From: Eulemur rufifrons
Taxonomy: Eukaryota > Chordata > Mammalia > Primates > Lemuridae
Direction: 5' to 3'
DNA: 64,000 nt
Assembly: GCF_041146395.1 (NCBI RefSeq)
Contig: NC_090989.1
Location: 123,317,501-123,381,500, forward strand
Positions 58,790-64,000 of the stretch are shown here, in pieces. The translations under genes were made by a program, and so were the position numbers. Numbering within the stretch: the first letter of the stretch is position 1; each line of letters starts with the position of its first letter. The notes under the pieces are model-generated. The model was not told where the DNA came from and ran no database searches. It worked only from the letters and a program-made list of their open reading frames with translations.

Positions 58790-59258
58790 CATTAAAATTT
58801 TGTAATGTAATTGCTTTATATATCTCTCCATCTGTCCACCCTTTTATCTGTTAATCCATCTTATATTTTTGGTGCATTTCAAAGCAAATTGCAGACATCA
58901 ATACATTTCCCCTAATCACATCAACATATGTTGAATTAGAGCTCAATGTTGCAACCATCATTCTGATTTTTTCTAGCATAGAATTCTTTTGCCTCTTCTG
59001 GAACATCATATAAATGGAAACATACAATATGTACTCTCTTGCATAGATTCATTCACTACACAGTGTTCCTGAGGGTCATCCATGTTATTATGGGCTCATT
59101 TCCTTTAATTCCATGGATGCACCACACTTTGTTTGTCCTGGCACCAGTTGATGGACGTTATGAATAAGGCTGCTATTTATGTACATTTGTGTACAAAGGC
59201 TATCTTTTTCAGCTTGGACAAATATGTAGGAATGAGATTTCTGGGTCAGAGAGTGCAC
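58790..59258 (-). mobile_element. Old L1 (L1M-type) fragment, reverse
   Basis: On the + strand the order 'catataaatggaaacataca', 'gggtcatccatgttattatg', 'ccatggatgcaccacacttt', 'gaccagttgatggac'-type, 'tatgaataaggctgctattt' and 'atgagatttctgggtcagag' is the reverse of old L1 ORF2/3' sequence. Confidence 0.65.
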
Positions 59259-59314
59259 TGCCCTTCTTTTTTCTCTTCAAACATACCAAGTTTTCCCTGC
59301 ACTGCAGCATTTGT

Positions 59315-59785
59315 ACTGGCTCTTTCCTTTGTCTGGAATGCTGTTCTCTGTGTACAAAATACTTTTGCCTCTTATCTTCATGTAATTGTCTCTTTTATGT
59401 CACTCAGGTCTTGGCCTTCCCTAACCGCCAGTTCTAAAGTAACCCACACAGTCTTTCTTTAGCACATAACTCTATTTTAATTATCTACATAGCATTTCTC
59501 ATCATCTGATAATTTTGTTTTCTCTCATTATAAAATAAGCTAGGGAGAGGGCCTATTTCACTACTGTCATTCCATAATCTAAAATGGTCTACAATAGTTT
59601 AGTTTTAAATAGCTTAGGTGATTCTGTGATCAAAAATTGCATGATACATAGTAGCTACTTAGTAAACATTTGATGAGGAAGTGAGTGCAGGAATGAGTAA
59701 ATCCTCGATTGCTAGAACCCCATCCATCTTATTAACTTTCTATCCTCAGTACCCAACACATACTAAGTGCCTGCTATGTATTTGA
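59315..59785 (+). mobile_element. L2 LINE 3' end
   Basis: 'ctttcctttgtctggaatgc', 'tttatgtcactcaggtcttg', 'gccttccctaaccgccagtt', then 'agtacccaacacatactaag' and 'gataaataaatga' match the L2 3' half. The frames at 59133-59462 are chance frames across it. Confidence 0.65.
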
Positions 59786-60382
59786 CAGATAAATAAATGA
59801 AAACGGTTTCTTGGTAGATCAGAAACATTTGAGAAAATGCAAGTCTGGAAAATGTCTTCTTTCCTATCTTGTCATAATGAAGGCAGTTAACCCAATTCCT
59901 TAAAGACATTCTATACCTGGGTTAAAATGAGTCACAGGTAGGGATCTGAGGCATCTGTCCTATGTGGCTTGATATCCAGGGAGAAATTGTTAGTGGCAAA
60001 CTGAAAAACACATTTGTAAGCTCACGTGAACAGATTGTCTCATTAATCAACTGTTTACTTGTGCTACAATGTATTTCTCCAGATTTGCTTCCTGGCAGTC
60101 ACTCTAATTAAGAAGGTAAGGGCGAAGGAGGAAGCACTTACCTTACAGGGTGGTTAATATACACGGTGGGGTTGGTAATTGGACATGGTTTTCTTGTCTT
60201 GCCCATGATTGTTACTCAGGATGCCTACAGCCACAGCAACAGGGATCTTTGAAGTTCAAGGGTAGGAAATGTTAGCATTTCTATACTTTTAGAGTTCCTA
60301 GTGTGGTAGAGAGGGTCAAGAGAGAAAGAGTTCCTGGTGATATCTATGTCCAGGTCCTTCCTTTCCCAACCTAGCTAAGTGC

Positions 60383-60737
60383 TATAGTTTGAATGTATCC
60401 CCCAATGTTCATGCATTGGAACCTTAATCCTCAGGTGGGGCCTAATAAGAGGTGATTAGGTTATGAGGAAGTGATTAATGTGATTATTGAGGAAGTGGAT
60501 CAGTTATCACAAGAGTGGGCTTGTAAAAAGAGTTCAGCTCCCACTCACTGTCTTGCTTCCTCATGCTCTCTTGCCCTTCTGCCTTCTGCCACGGGCTAAT
60601 GCGGCAGGAAGGGCCTCGGCAGAGGCAGGCCTCTTGACCTTGGACTTTCTGGCCTCCAGAACTGTAAGAAATAATTTCTTTTCTTTATAAATTACCCAGT
60701 CTGTGATATTCTGTTGTAGCATAACAAACTAAGACAC
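60383..60737 (+). mobile_element. MST/THE1-type MaLR solo LTR
   Basis: It starts 'tgctatagtttgaatgtatc', continues 'aggtggggcctaataagagg', 'tgattaggttatgaggaag', 'aaagagttcagctcccactc' and 'tctggcctccagaactgtaa', and ends 'aacaaactaagaca'. TG...CA ends are present. Length about 355 bp. No internal region. Confidence 0.85.
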
Positions 60738-62189
60738 TGACTTTGTACCTTGGAGGAACAGAGAATTGGGCTTACCAATCTTGTGAATTGAGAAGGGAAT
60801 CCTTGAAACTTCCAATACCTCATGGAAGAAAAGGACAACCAGTGGGGATGCTGGAACAGAATCTTCCCAGAATCAGCTTCTGTTTGCATTGGCCACTGGT
60901 ATACATGTGTCCTGAATCTTAGAGGTGTGAAAAGAGACAAGGTGAAAGTTACAATGGAAGTTGTGTATAGCCCCCAAACCAATGCTCTGCCCATCAGCTC
61001 TGGTCCTCTGCCACAATGCCCACTGAAGAATTCCGCTTGTTTGGAGACCAAACTCAAGCAGCCACCTTCAGCTGTGCTCTTCACTGTCAACTCAACACTT
61101 GCCCCTCTTCTCTTAATAAGACGTGGCTCATATTTATAAGGCCTTGCTCAGCATACAAGTTGAACAAAACCACATCTGGTAAATTCCTTGGTTTGCAGGA
61201 AAGGTAAATTGATAGCATTAAGACAATCTACAGCAGAAAAATGAGGGATGAAGTGAAACTTATGTGAACTTCTTTTTGTACAGCAGGCACAACCCTGAAA
61301 AAAACAACTATTTATCAAGTTGTAAATCAGACTATTATAATTCTAAGGAGATGCTAACTACTCTGCCATGTAATACTGTGTGAAGCAAAAGTTTATTCTG
61401 TAATGTGAATAATCATCCCACATTATATCTTTTAGAAATTTGGACTTGAATCTCTTCAGTTGTATTTTATAAATATTTGAGTTTAAAGGACATCTTAAGG
61501 TGAGGGATTTTGGGGACATGCGTCCTGAAGTGCATACATGTCATCCTCCCAACTCCCATTTAGCTACTTCTACTGAGGCAAGTGGCAGCTGGGATTGATA
61601 AGCTGGCAGACACTGGAGGTGTAATTGAGGCCACTTTTCTCCGGATTTCTGGATAAGAGAGCCATGTCAAGACTTTGCTCCTTTTTGAGCTAGACAGGTC
61701 CTGGGAAATCCATAGACTGAGAGGCCAGCAGTAAAGAATAGCCAGAGATTGGCCTAGGAGAGACGAAAGGACCTCCTCAAAGAAAGAGTCTAAGCGTGGT
61801 CTTTTAAGAGCCTGATGGGTCTTCCTGGACCTGAGTAACTACCAGGGAGTTAAGTGGATGGAATGAGGTCTTCCAAATTCCTGAGGCTGGGACACCACTA
61901 ACACTTGCAGCTCAGAAGGCCTGAAAGCAGAGAGTCTCCCTCCAGGAGAATGAACAGAAGATGGGTGGTTGCTCTCAGTTCTTCACTGGCCCACAGTGAC
62001 TGCTGCACATTCCACTATTTACAAGTTTCCTACCAGCCGGGGTGACTCTTACTTGACTGCTGCAGGGTATGAGGAGTGTGGAAAGATTATAAGTTATGAT
62101 TAGTCAAAGGAAATAGTAGTGAAGCCATAGGGAGGATGGCCAGACAGAACACCTAGCACAGACGTTGCTTAGTGAAATTGAGCTACTAG
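60738..62189. other. Unassigned noncoding DNA
   Basis: No gene was recognised. 61500-62100 is possibly repeat-derived, since it leads directly into the L1-like sequence that follows, but it has no diagnostic phrase. Overlapping frames at 60692-61207 have no domains. Confidence 0.4.
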
Positions 62190-62840
62190 AGATGCAAGAT
62201 GACCAATAATAATAATAAGAGCATTTAGGAAGCTTTGCTTATAATATAAAAAAGATTTAATGAAGTATTTAAATTATTTTAAAAATTAAAAATGTAGTTG
62301 TTCAACTGAAAGAGAGAATAATTGCTATTAAGAACTGAAAGAGTGCCCTGGAAGAACTATTTCAAAGCATACAGCAAGGGTATAAAAATATTAAAGTAAT
62401 GAAGGATGCTGAAAGACCCAGGGGGCAGTCCCAGGACCCTAACATAGGCGTTCCAAAAGGTCCACAAAGGAACACATGGAGAAGAGGCAGTTATTTTAAA
62501 AAATTATAATAGAAAATTTTCTTTCTTTTAAGAAGAACTTGAGTCTATATACTGAAGGCTCTTACTATATTTTGAGCAGGATTAATTTAAAACACAGACA
62601 CACACACACACACACACAACCCTGGGCTTTTAAAACTTATAGATTTCCAAACTATGGATGAAACTATCAAAAGCTTCCCAATAGTAAGAAGTTAGTGGCA
62701 AGAGAAAAAAGAATAAAACTGGCATTGGACTTCTCATCTGCAACTCTAGAAGCTAGAACATAGTACAAATAACATCTGTGGGAAATTTGGATTTTTATGT
62801 CTATTTTTAACTTTTCTGAACAGAATTTATTCCTAGTTTG
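62190..62840 (+). mobile_element. HAL1 or old L1 ORF1-region fragment
   Basis: Characteristic words appear in order: 'gaagaactatttcaaagcat', 'cctaacataggcgttccaaa', 'tgagtctatatactgaaggc', 'tttgagcaggattaatttaa' and 'ttggacttctcatctgcaac'. These belong to the ORF1-side region of old L1s and the related half-L1 (HAL1). A (CA)n tract is embedded at 62591-62619. No long frame survives. Confidence 0.65.
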
Positions 62841-63629
62841 AAACTATGTGACTTAGAAATGCTCACTAGTGTATTGAGGCAGACCTCTGAAGACAAGTGG
62901 ATATCCCCATTGATACTCTCATTGCTTCATGCATTGCCAAAAATCCTTTTAAATCAAATTTTCCTCCAGCCTTCACCATGTTCTTTGCAATTCCTTCCCA
63001 GTATTAGAGGAAATAGTTCTTGAAAATAGAAGTATTTGAATATAATACACTTAAAATGGATCTTCTGTATTATCTGGTTCCAACCTTCTCCTTTATAAAG
63101 ACCAGGAAAGCAAGGAATAGTAAGTTAACCAAAGCTTTGCAGGTAATGTGTGGAAAAGCCAGGAGGGGAACACAGGTCTTGTCTGCAGTCTAATGGTCCC
63201 TCCAATTAAGTTAAGGGGAGGAAGTCCTTTAGTTCTGTTATCTGTTGCATATTCTTCTGATAAATTTTTTTATTAAGTAAACTTCAATGAGTTTCTGGTG
63301 CTTGTAACTGAAGTATTCTAACTTTACCGTACATTTTGGAATTATTAATTGTCTATTCCCTCATTTTCAATAATGACATATACTCACATGATCACTAAAT
63401 TGATATATCTAGTGATGATCTTTTTCTCTGATTTAAGTATCTAAAATTTCCTAAAAAGAGTTTCTCCTGGTATAGCTTTCCCACTTTTCAGATGTAACAA
63501 GCAGCAGATCAAACTCATGTTGTCATTTCCAAACTGGCTGTTTTCTTAATGTTCCTATTTAAGTCACTGGTATCACCATTACTCTAGAAACGCAAACTGC
63601 TTTTCATGAAACAGCATTTTTATTATGCC
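62841..63629. other. Unassigned noncoding DNA with a weak reverse MIR
   Basis: 63060-63215 ('ttccaaccttctcctttata', 'gttaaccaaagctttgcagg') resembles a reverse MIR but is weak. Nothing else was recognised. Confidence 0.35.
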
Positions 63630-63790
63630 ACTCTCTTACCCAAAGACTTTCTTCTTCTCTGATGCTTGGAAGATCATGTTAACACTGTGGTCTAGCATTC
63701 AAGTCCCTGACAGATCTGGCCACTTTATTGCCATCTACCGAATTTTTTTAATGTTCATACCTGTGACCATATGGGTCATTCCACCTAAAA
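63630..63790 (+). mobile_element. L2 LINE fragment
   Basis: 'ggtctagcattcaagtccct', 'gacagatctggccactttat' matches the L2 phrase 'caaggccctccaygatctggcc'. It is short and diverged. Confidence 0.4.
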
Positions 63791-64000
63791 TGGCTCTCCC
63801 ATGCCTATAAAAGTGTTCTTCATATTGCATGTAATAAAAGCAGCTCTGGTTCTTTGATTAAAATCAAAGTTTTGGGGCTGTATGTTACACTGATACTACC
63901 TATGGTCCTTGAAGTATAGTTATCTATGAAATATGTATCTTCTCTCTTCTAGGCCAGCCCTTTCATTTTATTCATATAAGTAAAGAAAAATGAGGAACAA

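Noticed and set aside
1..64000. CRISPR arrays, operons, prophage or other prokaryotic systems
   Set aside because: No regularly spaced repeats, no dense coding and no ribosome-binding-site pattern; the sequence is mammalian noncoding DNA throughout.
1..64000. tRNA, U6, 7SK, 7SL or Y RNA genes and pseudogenes
   Set aside because: No diagnostic blocks (such as U6 internal sequence or tRNA B-box in a foldable context) were seen on either strand; a diverged copy could escape the eye, and tRNAscan-SE or Infernal would settle it.

Overview
This window looks like mammalian nuclear DNA, almost certainly from a primate and most likely a strepsirrhine (lemur or galago type). The evidence is a dense scatter of ancient mammal-wide repeats (MIR, L2, MaLR LTRs, hAT MITEs, old L1) together with three younger L1 copies. 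Their 3' ends (17940-18430, 21180-21645, 33845-34020) carry a 3' UTR that I recall from lemur and galago L1s rather than from monkeys and apes. No Alu was seen by eye. The species call is an inference.

No protein-coding gene could be confirmed. The long open frames are chance frames in GC-rich or low-complexity DNA, except two that fall in L1 ORF2 remnants. The window is best read as intergenic or intronic sequence with one clear promoter-like CpG island.

Layout: 1-24.7 kb is AT-rich and repeat-laden, with an ERV-type LTR at 2.7-3.3 kb, MaLR LTRs at 4.6, 10.7, 13.9 and 20.4 kb, L2 and MIR pieces, and the L1 copies at 16.9-18.4 and 21.2-21.6 kb. A possible exon with good splice sites lies at 24781-25021. 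The CpG island at about 27.34-28.08 kb holds GC boxes, a strong CTCF-type motif and an exon-like end with a consensus donor at 28053. G-rich DNA follows. A second small GC-rich patch at 33.05-33.21 kb holds another CTCF-type motif in the same orientation. At 38.18 kb a strong acceptor starts a 33-nt exon candidate inside CpG-retaining, conserved-looking sequence; further donor-like sites lie at 40.85 and 43.64 kb. All these sites are on the + strand, so a spliced, probably noncoding, transcript from the island is plausible but unproven. From 44 to 64 kb the DNA is again repeat-rich.

The most unusual observations are structural. A segment of about 105 bp at 15.47 kb appears to be a copy of sequence 1.14 kb upstream, pasted into the middle of a MIR. 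An unexplained 130-bp direct duplication lies at 41.09/42.43 kb. One young L1 is a 5'-inverted (twin-primed) insertion, and another has lost an internal block; both keep recognisable target-site duplications. I found no evidence of a novel multi-gene system.
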